Below, one piece after another: positions 40,916-53,500 of a stretch of DNA of 64,000 nucleotides. The DNA comes from Undaria pinnatifida. Its lineage: Eukaryota > Sar > Phaeophyceae > Laminariales > Alariaceae. A program made the position numbers and the translations under genes. Position 1 is the first letter of the stretch. Each line of letters starts with the position of its first letter. Where the stretch lies: assembly GCA_012845835.1 (NCBI GenBank), contig JABAKD010000027.1, positions 4,295,465 to 4,359,464 of the forward strand, written 5' to 3'. Under the pieces are notes generated by a model. The model saw nothing but the letters and a program-made list of their open reading frames with translations, had not been told where the DNA came from and did no database searches.

Positions 40916-43585
40916 GCAAAAAACATGTTGTGCAGGAGACCGTGTTTTAGGCAACCGGCGCTGGCCCCTCATCCCTCTCCCATGATGGTGGCCTCCCCTC
41001 TTGCACGATAGTGGCCTTCCCTCTTGTTGTAGGCGTGCGATGTCGCTGCTCGCCCCCGGCACTGATCTCAAGAGTGGGTACCGTCCGAGCCGAGCGTGAA
41101 ACGGGCAGCCAAGTTGTACTCTGACAAGGATTGGATGGTTGCTACGCTGCGACGAACGAGGGCATCCGACTGTTTTCTCAAGCTTTCCACAACGTTGCCT
41201 TAGTCCAAAAAAACTACGAGTGCGGTGTTATCAAGCGTCTTATATGTAAGGTCGTGCAGAAGTGCGAGTATCGCTCTGCTCCGCGCATGTCGTGCAGTTC
41301 CTTGCATTTTCAGCCCGGGCACATCCCCAAGGTACCGCAGCAGCCCAGCAGCACGGATTGCCACGTGTGAACTGGGCTGCTGCGTGTGACCGATGCTTGA
41401 ATCGTCACACTCTTCGTTTTTGTTTCTTTTTTTTGGCCTTGAAACCCAAAATAGTTACGGTCACCATAAGCCTAGTGTTCGGGGAAGAATGAGAGTGCCA
41501 CTAATGCTGTAGAAATTCAGATATGTTACTGTCGCGACAGCCGCATGGTACAATCGTTGAGGTTTGCGAGTACCAGCACGTGGTTAACTGCTAGCAGGTA
41601 CGTCCGTAGCGCACCCGTATGTATTGATTCAGCAGTTGTCGGTGATTATGTCGACAAAACTAAACCTGTAACTAGCACTACACGCACGTTGCGGAGACAA
41701 ACTACTTGGAGTTGAAATAGGATGTGATTTGTAAGTTTCATAGCCACTTCAAAAATTTGTCTAGGAGGTCCAATTCCATGCAGTTAACAAAAACATTTGC
41801 AGACGCCAAGATTGTCCCATGCGAATTTTTATTGAGTGACCTCAAAACGTGGGTACAGTTCGAAGTGGGTGTTAATATTGGGGATGCAACTGGTGTGCTA
41901 CAAACACACAGGTGTAATAGTGGACCACCCTAACTACCGCAGCCCTATCCCCCCCCCCCCCCCTCCTCACTTTCTTCTTTCTCCGCTTCCTGTTCATTCC
42001 CTCATTGCGTTGTCTCTCTTGCCGAACTCGCGTGGTGCGCTTCTCTTTTTCTTCTCAGGGTGATGGCGTGGTTCCACCAATGGCATCCGTTGATCACGCC
42101 GGAGTTCCCGTGAGAATTCCCGGCGTGCGCCACGGCAATAGGAGGGAGGGGAGGGGGGGGGGGGGGGGCGGACCGGCGAAAAATGTGTGTGTTTTGTGTA
42201 TTGGTCGGTGTGCTGGAGCATAGGAAGGCTGCTTTAGACTTTGACCGCCTGGGTACACGAGCGAAGCTCTCCCTCTCGCTCACCTCCCCGTCGTTGGTCC
42301 CCTGCCCCAAGAAGGTTGCATGGTGGGGTGTCATAAGACCTCACGCGGCGTTTGGGAGAGGGAGGGCGGGGGGGACTGCCCCAAGAGATAGCACGGTGGG
42401 TTTCACAAACCCCAGGCAGCGTATGAGGACGGGGGAGGGGGGGGGGGGGGAGCACGGTATTTCCTCGCGTACTTCGTCTGGTTGTAGCACGCCCGCTTTT
42501 ACTGCTGGGCCTGGCAAAGGTGGCGAGATTGCACGCAGCGCCTATCTTCGGGTATGCGATGGTGTGCTCGTCTACGGAAATGAGGCGTTTTTTTTGGTGC
42601 ACACTCCGGCGGGCGGATGTCAGCAGGGACACGTAGTTTTCTCCAGTAGGAGGGGGCGGGGGCTAGGGGGGGGGGTTGCCGTGTTGAGAACGTCTACTAC
42701 CACGAGCCCCGTCCGGTTTTTGTAAAGTGGGTGGGATGATGAGTAGATCGGACGGCTGCTCCGGCTTCGGCTCCTGCTAGTCTCGAGTGAGGGGCGGGTG
42801 TGATTTGTGGCGGGGAAGGGGAGGGGGCGTAGTAAACGCCTGAAACATTTTCTCGTCAAACGCTTTTGGAGATTTGTTTGTAACCTACATAAATAGTACG
42901 GTACACGGGTAGCCAGTAGCTGGTAATGAAACCGTATTTATTAAAACACGGATCAACAGCAGTTGCAAACTACCTTTCACAACAAAACAAAATTGGTCGA
43001 AGTATGACATTGTGAAACAGGCTTCGCTCTATCGGGGGTCAATTAAATCGGGTCGGACATGTTCGGGCATTTTTGCGCGCTTGTTCCGTCAATGCTTCCG
43101 GCCGTGGAAACCCGAATAGGCATTCCCGTCATAACGGAAAGCCGTCTACTTTTTCTAGTGTAGTATGCGCACTTCCCCATCGTGGTTGTTGGTGGCGTGT
43201 GGACCGATGCCGTTTGGGTCCGAGCCTCGTCGGTGAGAGTGTCTGGTTCAGCTCAAAAGAAAAAACGTCTACTCGTAATCACCATAAACGTGGGGGGGAA
43301 TGCCCTCCGGATATCTGCGAAGCCGGACAGAGAACCACTGCCTGACCCTCTTTTAGTTGCGTAGCTTTCACTGTCTGCTTCCTCTGCTGCACACTGTCTG
43401 AATCGTGCAAGAACGCGGGTGATCTTGGGCCTACCATTTCTCCTGTACATATCATACCTACAGTAGGCAATGCAGCAAAAATACTACAGAGTAGGTTCCA
43501 TGGCCGATCGCTCTTATCTGTGATAAGTTATGGACGAGTACCTCGATTCTCCCAAAACAAATTCCAGATTGCATCTTCGTTAAAT

Positions 43586-43835
43586 TTCCGCACATCGGAC
43601 AGATCACGATCTAGACAATATAGATCCTAAAGTACGCTGTGCAGGAACTGTGTGGTACAGATCCAAACCCAGGTAACGTACCAGGTCATGCAGATCTCAC
43701 GGCTCCCTTCCGGCAACATTGTCCGCACCGTGCGAACTCGTATATAGACCAGGGATCAATCTGCGCTGAGACACATATCATGAAGTGCGATCTGATGTGC
43801 CCAATGTGTGCAATCTTAACATTTTGTCTATGGTC
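43586..43835 (+). repeat. GATC-rich dispersed element, copy 7 (rearranged)
   Basis: The start CATCGGACAGATCACGATCT is followed by parts of the family in scrambled or inverted order (GGTACAGATCCAAACCCAGG, CAGATCTCACGGCTCCC). Confidence 0.45.
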
Positions 43836-43844
43836 TAGGCGAGG

Positions 43845-44423
43845 GTGACACTCAGCTCAGGGCCAGCATCACCGAAGCACTTGACCCAGATGAACGACAC
43901 ACCCCTGAGAGACATGAACTATTTCGAATCAAGACATGTAGCTGTGACAGGGAGAGAGAGTCTGCGCAATTCTACATCAGCAGCACCAGCATCCGTTATA
44001 CCCGCCGCTAGAGCCACATCCCTCCTCCTGTGAAACCCGGGGATGGAGCCAGGATGTTCCCTGGCCACCACATGTACCAGCAGATTTTTCAACTACCGTT
44101 CAATATAACCGATAGATCATCGCACGACACCAGATCAAAAAGTAATTATATTAGAGCAATAAAGCCCCCCAAAGGTCTCTGTCTGACCGATACTCCCAAA
44201 ACATGTTCGTACGTTCGTTTGAGTCCGCTTTTGTTCAGTCGTAAGGGAACCCTCGTGAATTTTCATTCTCAGGATCCTACAGTAGGTCCAGATTACCAAG
44301 CGACGCAAGCATCTACTCCATTTGCTAGATTTTATCACGTTACTGGACCTCACGAAGTTTCAACTCTTTGGGCGACGTCGGTGTCTAACTGTGCAGAAAA
44401 TGGCAGCGCACAAAATCTGAAGG
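43845..44423 (+). other. Protein-like but broken segment, unrecognised
   Basis: One frame reads GEGDTQLRASITEALDPDER through ESAQFYISSTSIRYTRR and stops. A second frame from about 44,030 reads FPGHHMYQQIFQLPFNITDR, then SYVRLSPLLFSRKGTLVNFH and ENGSAQNLK, and ends at a donor-like AAG|GTAAGA. Composition is less biased than the neighbouring repeats. It may be a decayed mobile-element or gene fragment. I do not recognise it. Confidence 0.25.
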
Positions 44424-45787
44424 TAAGAAAAAAAACTACAAGGGCCAGCCGGTTAGCCCTTATGGGACCCAGAGATCGAGACCAAAGTTCTGTCTGATCA
44501 ACTGTCTACGAGGAGTGTGGCGCGCAGCAGCACAAGTAGGGTCGTGTTGGCCTATACCGCACGAGTCCTTGCCTTGTGCATAGTTCGGACACCAAAGTAA
44601 TCACCCTCCAACCAAGGCAGTGGCCGATGCTGTACCTGGTAGTATCAAGTTTGGTTGTCACTTGTTCCCTCTGAATTCCCGGGAGGATTAGATGTATTTT
44701 GCGCCAGATAATATGCCAAAAAAAACTTTCATGCATTTTAGTATCTGTCAAATGGTATTACCGCTCTCGCTCTCTGCCCCCCCCCCATGTCCCCCCCCCC
44801 CCCCCCTGTTCCAACAACACCAACCGTACACCGGTGCGTGCGGACATGAAATACACACCTGAAAAAGGCAACGCGCGTCGCCTTTCGATCGTCTATTCGT
44901 TTCCGGAGGTACACATTAGTACAACATATTTAGGCCGTACCTGGCACTACAATGGTACTGTCTGCAATACTGCTGTACTCTTTACTCCCTAAGAGGACAC
45001 CTGCAGGTAACGTGCGAACGCCATACGGTACTTGTCCTACAATCAATAATACTGCTGTACGTCAGATGTACTATACTTGAGGGGACAGGCCGGGTCGACA
45101 TACACACGCACCCGTATACAACGGCAGCTTGCGCTGCCGGGGTTGTAACGAAGACCACTGATAGGGACAGCTTACGCTATACCTACAATGGGACTCGAAG
45201 GGTGCGCCAGCTAGCGTTGGGCTGCGAAAGCAACTGAGTTAAATCGACACACGACGCGTATGAAAATACGCGGAAGTGTGGTGAGCTAAAGCTTTATTTT
45301 TCCCCATCCGCCGGAGGATAAAAAAAAAAAAAAAAAAAAAACTATACTCCCTACGAGGACTATCTGCAGAACAGGCCTCCTCCTGTGCAGTAGCAGGCTG
45401 CTGGCCCCTTCGTACTCATCAAGTAATCGGCCTTCACAGCTCGCTTTGCTGTACATGACGCGTCGCTAAATAATCCGACATCAAACCACCACTGTAGTAT
45501 CACAGCGCCACATCTATATTTAACACACATCTACAATACATACAACTTCAACACCACTGCGAGTACACAGGGTCTACGCCACCTACATGCGCGATTCCGT
45601 CAACACGGGATTTCGATCGCTTGGGCAAAAAAAGCAACGATCACGTACCGCAGAAACTCAGCCACCCATTGGGGAGTTTCTCCGGCGAAAAATATTCCGC
45701 GGCGAGGCTAAAGAAAGACAGAAAGAAAGACAGGCGCAGCGCTGGATCAATTGTTGCGTAGCACCACGTTTTTTTCGCGCTATAATA

Positions 45788-46819
45788 CTACTCCACATCG
45801 TGTCCCGATCGGAACGATCTCCGGCTCACCCCCTGCTTCGCTCCGCCGACATTTCCAGATACACCCGTCCCTCTTGTCTTCGCCGCTGCGCTCGCCCGAG
45901 ACATGCTTTTCCCTCTTCCGTCTCTACCTCCTGCGGCTACCCCTGCCCTCACTACCGCGTCCTCTGCCGCCAACTCCGCTGCCGCCGCTGTTGCTGCCGC
46001 CGCTGGCGGCGAAGATGGCCGTGGCAGTGGTGGTGGTAGTGGCGGCGGCGACGACGATGGCGCTACCCCAACACCCGACGACAGCCCGGTGGCCGCCCCC
46101 GTGCGAGAAGAACTCGTTCCCGCGTCTAAACCTACACCTACGCTGCTAGTCGTCGCAACGGATGCCTCCGCCGCCGCCGCCAATGCCGCCGCCACCTCCA
46201 CCGTTTCCACCCCCCCCCTAACCCCAGCCGCCGACGACCTCTTCCTTTCTGGTGGCAAAAGGGCCGCGGCGGCCCCACCAGCTTCCATGGTGCTATTTCT
46301 TGCGCTCGTGCTTGAATTCGAGCTCGTGCTCGTGCTTACGCTTACGTCAGCGCTCAACGAGGCAATCGTCTCGGCCGCTCGGCCGAGCTCTCGCCGCAGC
46401 GCCTGCTCTCTTTCCTTTGCCCTCGCGATGTCAGAGCGAGCAGAGAACAAGGCCTTCCCTAGCCGGTCTAACTCAACGCTCGAAGCGGCAACCCTCGCCT
46501 TCCCGGCTTCCTCCGCCACCCTCGCGAGCTCCAAACCCTTGGCCAGGCCCTCCTCCCCGCGCATGCCCGCGGCCGCCTCCGCCCGAGACACTTGCTCCGC
46601 GGCCTGGGCCTCCACAGCCTCCCGCTGCTGCTGACAGAAGCTGAGGAGAGAAGAGCGGGCGGCGGAGGCAGCCCGGAGCCGCGCCGATGCGTCGCGAAGC
46701 CCGTCCGCTAGGTTGGCGTTAGCATCTACTTGATCGGAGAGGCTGGCCTCTGCCGCGCGTAGGTCGGCGAGTCGGAGGCCTAGCTCTGCTTCGAGCCCCT
46801 CCGCAGCGTGCGTTGCCCT
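45788..46819 (-). CDS. Coiled-coil gene exon 5 (3' exon, stop)
   Basis: A long pyrimidine tract precedes acceptor GAATGCAG. It has 343 codons plus TAG. The first 170 or so are Ala/Glu/Leu/Arg coiled coil (THAAEGLEAELGLRLADLRA, then FSARSDIARAKEREQALRRE). Ser/Ala/Pro low complexity follows, with a basic tail SRRSFRSGHDVE. A further 3' intron within the low-complexity part cannot be excluded. Confidence 0.75.
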   Translation of the reverse strand, partial: RATHAAEGLEAELGLRLADLRAAEASLSDQVDANANLADGLRDASARLRAASAARSSLLSFCQQQREAVEAQAAEQVSRAEAAAGMRGEEGLAKGLELARVAEEAGKARVAASSVELDRLGKALFSARSDIARAKEREQALRRELGRAAETIASLSADVSVSTSTSSNSSTSARNSTMEAGGAAAALLPPERKRSSAAGVRGGVETVEVAAALAAAAEASVATTSSVGVGLDAGTSSSRTGAATGLSSGVGVAPSSSPPPLPPPLPRPSSPPAAAATAAAAELAAEDAVVRAGVAAGGRDGRGKSMSRASAAAKTRGTGVSGNVGGAKQGVSRRSFRSGHDVE

Positions 46820-49800
46820 CTGCATTCCCGGCGAAGAGGGGGGGGGGGGGGGGAGGGGGGGAAGGGATGAGGAAAGGGGTGGGACGAGGGGGGGGGGGGG
46901 GGAAGGGGATGGGAGAGAGGCGGGGAGGGAACGGGAGGGAAGCAGGTCGCTGTAGCAGGTCGAAAACATCGAAACACCAAAACAAACGGGTAAAATCTCC
47001 GCCCGATCTCCCCGCCACAACAAAAACGTGAAGAGAAATAGCCAGATCCAAAAGTATTGTTGCACCCCAGGCGCCATTAAAAACTTATCAGGAGCATTCA
47101 CATTTATGTCTTGTCCGAGGTGTACGATTTGATTTAGACACGTGTAAATGAATATCTATTATATTTCATAACGTGTTCTTCCACATTAGAGTCGTTGGGG
47201 CTTGTCTTGTGACCAAGGAGTAGACCATGGCGCTGACTAAAATGTGAGCAACAACAGCAACAAAACAACGCCACCTAAACCACCAACGAAACAACCAACA
47301 ACACCAACACCAACACCACCACCAACAACAACAGCAGCAGCAACTGTACTCCACCTTTCCGGCCTTCTGCTCCCTCGCCAAAGACGCCTCCAAGTCTGAA
47401 ACCCTTTCTCTTAAGCTCGCCAGTGCCTCCTTCTGCTCTCTCACGACGCCCTCAGCGGCGTCCCTTTCTCGCCGCGCAGTCAGGGCCTCCCTCCGCGAGG
47501 CCCGCAACGAAACATCAAGCATGGAACACAACCTCCTAATCTCGTCTAAATCCTCGCCCGCCACCCGCTTGCCCTCCGTAGTGCCCCCTGCTCGACCACC
47601 CTTGCCGACGCTGAACGCACTACGACCACCGTCACCACCGCCGCCGCCACCATCACCGCCACCACTACCCTCACCACCCTCACCATCCTCACCACCACCC
47701 CCGGCGCTGGAAACTGCGCGGAGTTTTCTTTCCTTCCGGTCGGTCGCATCCGTTACGCCCCGCTCTTCGCCACCTTTCCGATCCCTCCCTGTCGCTAACG
47801 CCTTGGCAACTCCCGGTGCCGCTGGCAGCTCCGCTTCCCCTTGCGCAGTGTCACAAGAGGAGTAGGGGTCCGAAGGGTCCAGAGGTGGTGGCGGCGGCGA
47901 TGGAAACGCGCTGTCCGCATCTTCCTTTGGCGCTTGCGCGTCGTCGTTACTACTGTTACCGGCGGCGGCTTCACTACCGTTGGATAACCCGACCACTCGC
48001 GATTCCGATGTGATGGAGGAGGGGGGGGGGACCACCTCCAACAGCCCCTCGAGCTGAGACCTGCAGCGTGATGCAGCACGGCACGATACGACAGGACACG
48101 ACACGACACGGCACGTCACAACACGGCACAACGCGACAGGACACGTCACAACACGGCGCGTGACAGCACACGCATGCTACGGTAGAGGTGCGCCGTTGAT
48201 TTTCTAACGCTACTCCTTACTTGAGCTGGCTATATACCCCCAACAAAAATCGATCTGGAAAACAGCAAAAGGGCTACCCAATGAACCATCTCATGGCTTA
48301 GCTATACGACGGAAAATACTTCCGAAGAAACACCACATTCCGACGATTTCGGATGAAGGAGCCCCGTTATTCTGAAACAGTTTCCGCCAAATAGTGTTAC
48401 GTCTATTGTAGCGCGCGCCAACACGGCACGGCACGGCATGCCACGACACGATACGACACCGCAGCACGATACGAAACGATGCGAGGCGGGGCGGGGCGGG
48501 GCTAACGGTAAAGGGCGGGCGCTCCATTCGATGCGATGAGCAATTTTTACCGCCCCCCAGCCAGCAGCACCGTGCATTTTTTTACCAGCACTTTTCGTAT
48601 GGGAGGGCCGCCGCCGATCGAAGCGAAGCGCGCGCAGGGGAGGGGGGAGGGGACGATAGAAGTCGCAGAACATTACCACGTGGACTTGTTCCTGTCGCGA
48701 TTCACTCACGGAGCTCTGGTTCGTTCTTGCTCGCTTAACCGTCCTTCGCAGGTTTGTACCGCTCGGCGGAGGATTCAAGTTGACGAATACTGCGATTCCA
48801 AGATTTATGAGGGATCAACCTAAATCCCCTCCCCTCCGCCCCCCAACAACCCCCTGCTATGCATCGAAAACTGAAGACCGCGCTTACCGAAGGGAGAGCT
48901 GTAGGGCGATCGCCGACAGCAGCTGGGTGTGTTTCGCTGCGCACCGTCTCGCAGACGCCTCTTTCTCCGCCTGAGGAAACAGCCATGTTCCGCGGTAAAG
49001 GTAACACCAAAACTTTCTGAGATTCCTAGCATGAAGAGTTTCTGTACCTCAACCAAAAGCCAACGTTTGACCCAAGCGACGATAGGAGTATTGCAGCACT
49101 TTTTGGACAAGTTATGGGAAACTGACGGGGGTTCCCAACTGAGATAGTACCCGATGTCTTCGGATTTAATCCCATTTGTGCTTTATACTATCAAAGCTGT
49201 TCCTTGCCTGGTATGTACATAGGCCATGACGTTGTTCATCGGGTTGCGTGTATCCCAGCCCACCTCAGCCCAGTCCAACCCAGCTTAACCTAGCGCAGCA
49301 AAAACTCAGCCCAACGAAGGCTAGCCCGGCCCAACCTAACCCAATCCATTACAACCCGACCCAACCCAATCCAGCACCAAGCAAGCTCGACCCAAATCAG
49401 CACCAACCAGCCCAAGCCAACCCCACCACGTTCACCTGTAGGGCTGCCTGTCCAGCCTCCAGCGCCCGTAGCCTCACCGCGGTCTCCCTGGCTTGCCTCT
49501 CGGCCGCCGCGGCGCGCTCGGCATACCCGGCGACTTTTCGCTGACCGGCCTCGCGTAACTCCTCCGCTGCTGCCGCCTGATTACCGCGAACGGAACATAG
49601 GACATCACCGGATGGAACGGGACGGGGGGGAGACGGGACGGAACGGATGGGATGGGATGGGATGGGATGGGATGAGATGGGATGGGATGGGATGGGATGG
49701 GATGGGATAGGATGGGATGGGATGGGATGGGATGATATGGGATGGGACGGGATGGGACGGGATGGGGGAGGAAGGGACGGGATGGAGTGGCACGGTATGG

Positions 49801-50544
49801 TATTGTATGGTATGGTATGATTTGTTATGGAATGGTGTGGAATCGCTGCTGCCACCTGATTTCGAAACAAGCGGAACGTACGCACGCACATACGGGATGT
49901 GTATTTCTTTACATTATACCGTTATCTCTACCCATCGACATCGAGCACATCCAGTGTCCGTGCTGACTCTTCATCTTAGAGAGACACAACCTCGGTGGTC
50001 ACAACCACTGAGAGATATAGTACATCGCAGTTGCAGCAAGGAGGTGAGATAACGCAATGTCATCCCAACGTACAATACGGAACAGTACGGGATGGATGGA
50101 ATGGGGTGGGATGGGATGGGATGGGATGGGATGGGATGGGATGGGATTGGGTGGGATGGGATGGGATGGGATGGGATGGGATGGGATGGGATGGGATGGG
50201 ATGGGATGGGATAGTAATTCGCTGGTTTCGCTTGGCGGGAAAGAGTCGATGAGGCAGGTGTTGTCCAAAGAGCCTTGGAGCACTTGAGGTGTCGTTCACA
50301 CGTTTGTGCGTGGCGCCAGGTGAAAAATGTAAGACTCCAAGCAGCATCCTATCGACAACTACAGCTGTAGTATTGTTTTGGCAATATTAACATATTAACA
50401 TCGGCCAGTATTATAGTTGTACGATAGTAGTAGTACGATAGTAGCAGTAGTAGTAGGAATAGCAGCAGCAGCCGTAGTAGTATTAGTAGTAGTTAGTAGT
50501 AGTAGTAGTAGCAGTAGTAGTAAAAGTAGTAGCAGTAGTAGTAA

Positions 50545-50586
<42 letters not shown>

Positions 50587-53500
50587 CAATAGCAGTAGTA
50601 TCAGTGCAGCAACGACAGTACCTTTTCGTGCGGCGTGTGTACAGCACCGTAAACTCCAGGAGCAGTCTAACGATTAAAAAAAAAAAACATGACGAGCGTA
50701 TACCGTCGCCCGTCGCTCTCCGCTGACCACCACCATAATGTCGCGCTTCCCCTTCGACATGGTAACGGTAATGCCCAACCCGAAACCCACCTCTCTCGAC
50801 GCCGCCTCCGCCCTCCCCTGCAGCCGCCGACAGGTCGAAACCAAACCCGCGCGCTCCTCTTCCAGCGCCTTCACACGCGCGGCAAGCACCGTCGGGTCGG
50901 GCCCCTCCCACTGCTTCCCCCCTGCCCCCTCACCGCCCCCCCTCCCTCCGTCTCCCTCGCCGCTGCTCTCCGCAGCGGCAGAATTTCCCAGGGGCCCCCA
51001 CAAGCCCGATCCCACGGATGCATGGCGTGACGCCGATGATGCATAACGCGGGCCACCAGCGGACCCGCCCCCGACCGAGCCCGAAGGACTCGTCGCTAAC
51101 CCCGGCCGGACGTTTCGATGGAAATTTCGCGTTCCCACTGACAACGAGGGTGCTGCTGCTGCTGCCGCCCCCCACGCTGCCCCTCCCCCCCGACCGGGCC
51201 CCGTAGCCGCCGATGACCGGAGGTGCGGCCCGTGAAGAGGAGTGGGTCCGTTACCGCCGGTGATATTACTACTAGAGGCGTTACTACCACCACCGCCACC
51301 GCCGTTGCCGCCAACGCTACCGGACGATGCTGGAAGGAGCCCTTCAACGTTAGACCTAAACTGGTCGGCCAAGTAGGTCATGTAGCTCGAGGAGATGCCG
51401 AGGCCTTGTGACGGCGGAGGGTTGTCGGCGTTTGGGCCGAGTTGGCGTGGCATCATGGCGGGGGTCTCTCGCGTCGCCGCTCCGGCGAAATTTCGCGCGG
51501 GTGTGCCGGCGGAGGCGTGTTGCGGTGGGGAAAGAGAGTGGGAAGAGTGCTGCCTCACAGAGCTACTCACGGAGGAATAAATTGTCTCCTCTTGGTGCTG
51601 ATGCTTTGGCTGCCGCTGCCATGGTTGCTGTTGCTGCTGTTGCTGCTGCTGTTGCTGCTGTTGCTGGTACTGCTGCTGCTGATATTTCTGCTGTTGGTGG
51701 TTCTCTTGGTGATGTTGGTGTTGTTCTTGAGCGTAGGGCGTCGCCGTTGCTGCTGCTCCTCCTCCTGCTGCTATTGCTGTCGCTGTTGATGTCGCACTGT
51801 GCTCGAGAGTTGCCTCGGTGCCGAGGGTGAGGCGCGGCGCCCGTTCCGCCAACCTCGCGTGAGAGAGATCGGCGGAGTACTTCTGCTCCAGGCGTTCGAT
51901 AAGCACGTCTTCTTTTCCCGCGTATTGCTTCAAAATGGCGTCGACGCTCGAAATCCTCCCCGGATTGTGGGCGCTGTAGAACCCCACCAGAACCTGCGTG
52001 TGTCCCGCGATCGGAGCGAAAACGTTTGTTGTCGGCGTGGAACCTAGTGCTGTACAAACTGCCAGTATTCCTCGTTATTTACATGCTGCGTTTATTGTCG
52101 GCAAAACTGCGTTACGTTACGTGCTACTTGCATACTGCTTGGTAGAGGCTCGTAAATCAATACTTCAGTTCCTTTTTACGACGACGGCTGAGGTTCCGAT
52201 TCTTTTATACTGTAATTAGTACATGGTCGGCGATCCTGCTGTTACATATATACACATGCGCTGAAAAGTCGTCAAGTAACCCAAAGTAATAAGTAGGTGA
52301 TCCTAATGTCATGTACATACGTGCTCAATAGTTGTTAATGCAAGCTCACACCTACGGGTTCTCTAGCTAGGGTATCTGTATACTGCTTGCTGGCTGTACT
52401 ACCTTGATCAGGTTGGGCATACTGGCCGTAAATACACATTACGCTACTATTGTTGGGCAGGAAATGTCCGCGTGCTATGGCGAGAAAACACACGCTGTGC
52501 CTTATAATAGCTACAGCTCCCATATGAGCAAACAGTGTTCATAGAGCAATACTGCAGTAAGGCAGAATATAGACAAGCCTAATGGACGAGGTTCAGCGCG
52601 CCGGTGCGCTGTTCTCAACAACGAACAGCACACGATAGAAGCAGTATCAATTGTTGATGTAATCAACAGCTTGCAATGCAATAAAAAGCAGAGCAAGGCA
52701 TCGTCGTTCCGTTGCAACGACCCGCTACAATCCCCAACGACCGGTCGAAACAAAGAATATTCGTTATATTTACCAGCTACCACTTATAAGTAATACACCA
52801 CCTGTTTTGTAATTATCCGCTCGCGTTGTCAGTTGCTATCCGGTGCTCTGTGGAAATAATATAGCTGTTTCTCTACTACGGCTAAGAAAGTGAGTATTCA
52901 CCGAGGACCTGCTCAATAGGCGGACTTGCAGGGGACACTCTGTGTCCCCACCCAATAACTAAGAGACGCGTGCTAAAAATATCAGAAGTATACCACCCGG
53001 GTGATGAAATATTTTAAATCCCTACAACAACCACCCAATTTATCACCCGGGTACGTTTATAACACACCCCTTGCGGTAGTCATGCTTCATAATCGGTATG
53101 ACACCCCCAAGATATCCCCTCCCCCGACATGCGAGACGAGCAAGGCAACAACATTACTGTCGGTCGTATTAGGTCACGTTCAATCTTGCACGTCGGCCAA
53201 GGCCAACACGACCATGTACCTAATGCTAACCCTAACCCCTACCCTTTGGAGGGCTTGAGGTTGGCAGGGGAAGTCGCGCGGCTCCGCAGCGTGCTTGGAG
53301 TGTGGCAGTTCTTTGTTATCACTGCTATCACACCCCCTAAAGAGTATGATACCTTGTTCGGGCGTTATATCAAAACAATACCACCACCCAATTCATCACC
53401 GGGGGACGTTGTATAACACCCCTGGAATATACCACACCAGGTGATACAATTTTGGGAGCCCCAAATGTTATCAACGGGGGTGTGGTATATACACCGTTAT

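Larger units (their letters stand above)
23927..45787. other. 21.9-kb intergenic repeat-rich region
   Basis: No gene is supported here on either strand. Besides the repeats listed separately it holds a (GCT)n run (28,418-28,455), an A37-type run (29,666-29,702), CTG/CCG repeats (31,608-31,670), long G runs (35,020-35,050, 35,127-35,142), AGT/AGC repeats (39,825-40,050), poly-C runs (41,949-41,963, 44,777-44,808) and an A-run (45,320-45,341). Open frames are short, lack family motifs and often cross repeats. Confidence 0.6.

Noticed and set aside
42183-42725. 180-codon plus-strand frame
   Set aside because: It crosses two G runs, has no family motif and no splice context, and the reverse strand is equally open.
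45903-46634. 243-codon plus-strand frame
   Set aside because: Antisense of coiled-coil exon 5. The minus frame has heptad-like helices and a good acceptor.
49605-50350. Frames rich in PIPSH or GWDGM
   Set aside because: They are translations of GGGAT pentanucleotide arrays.
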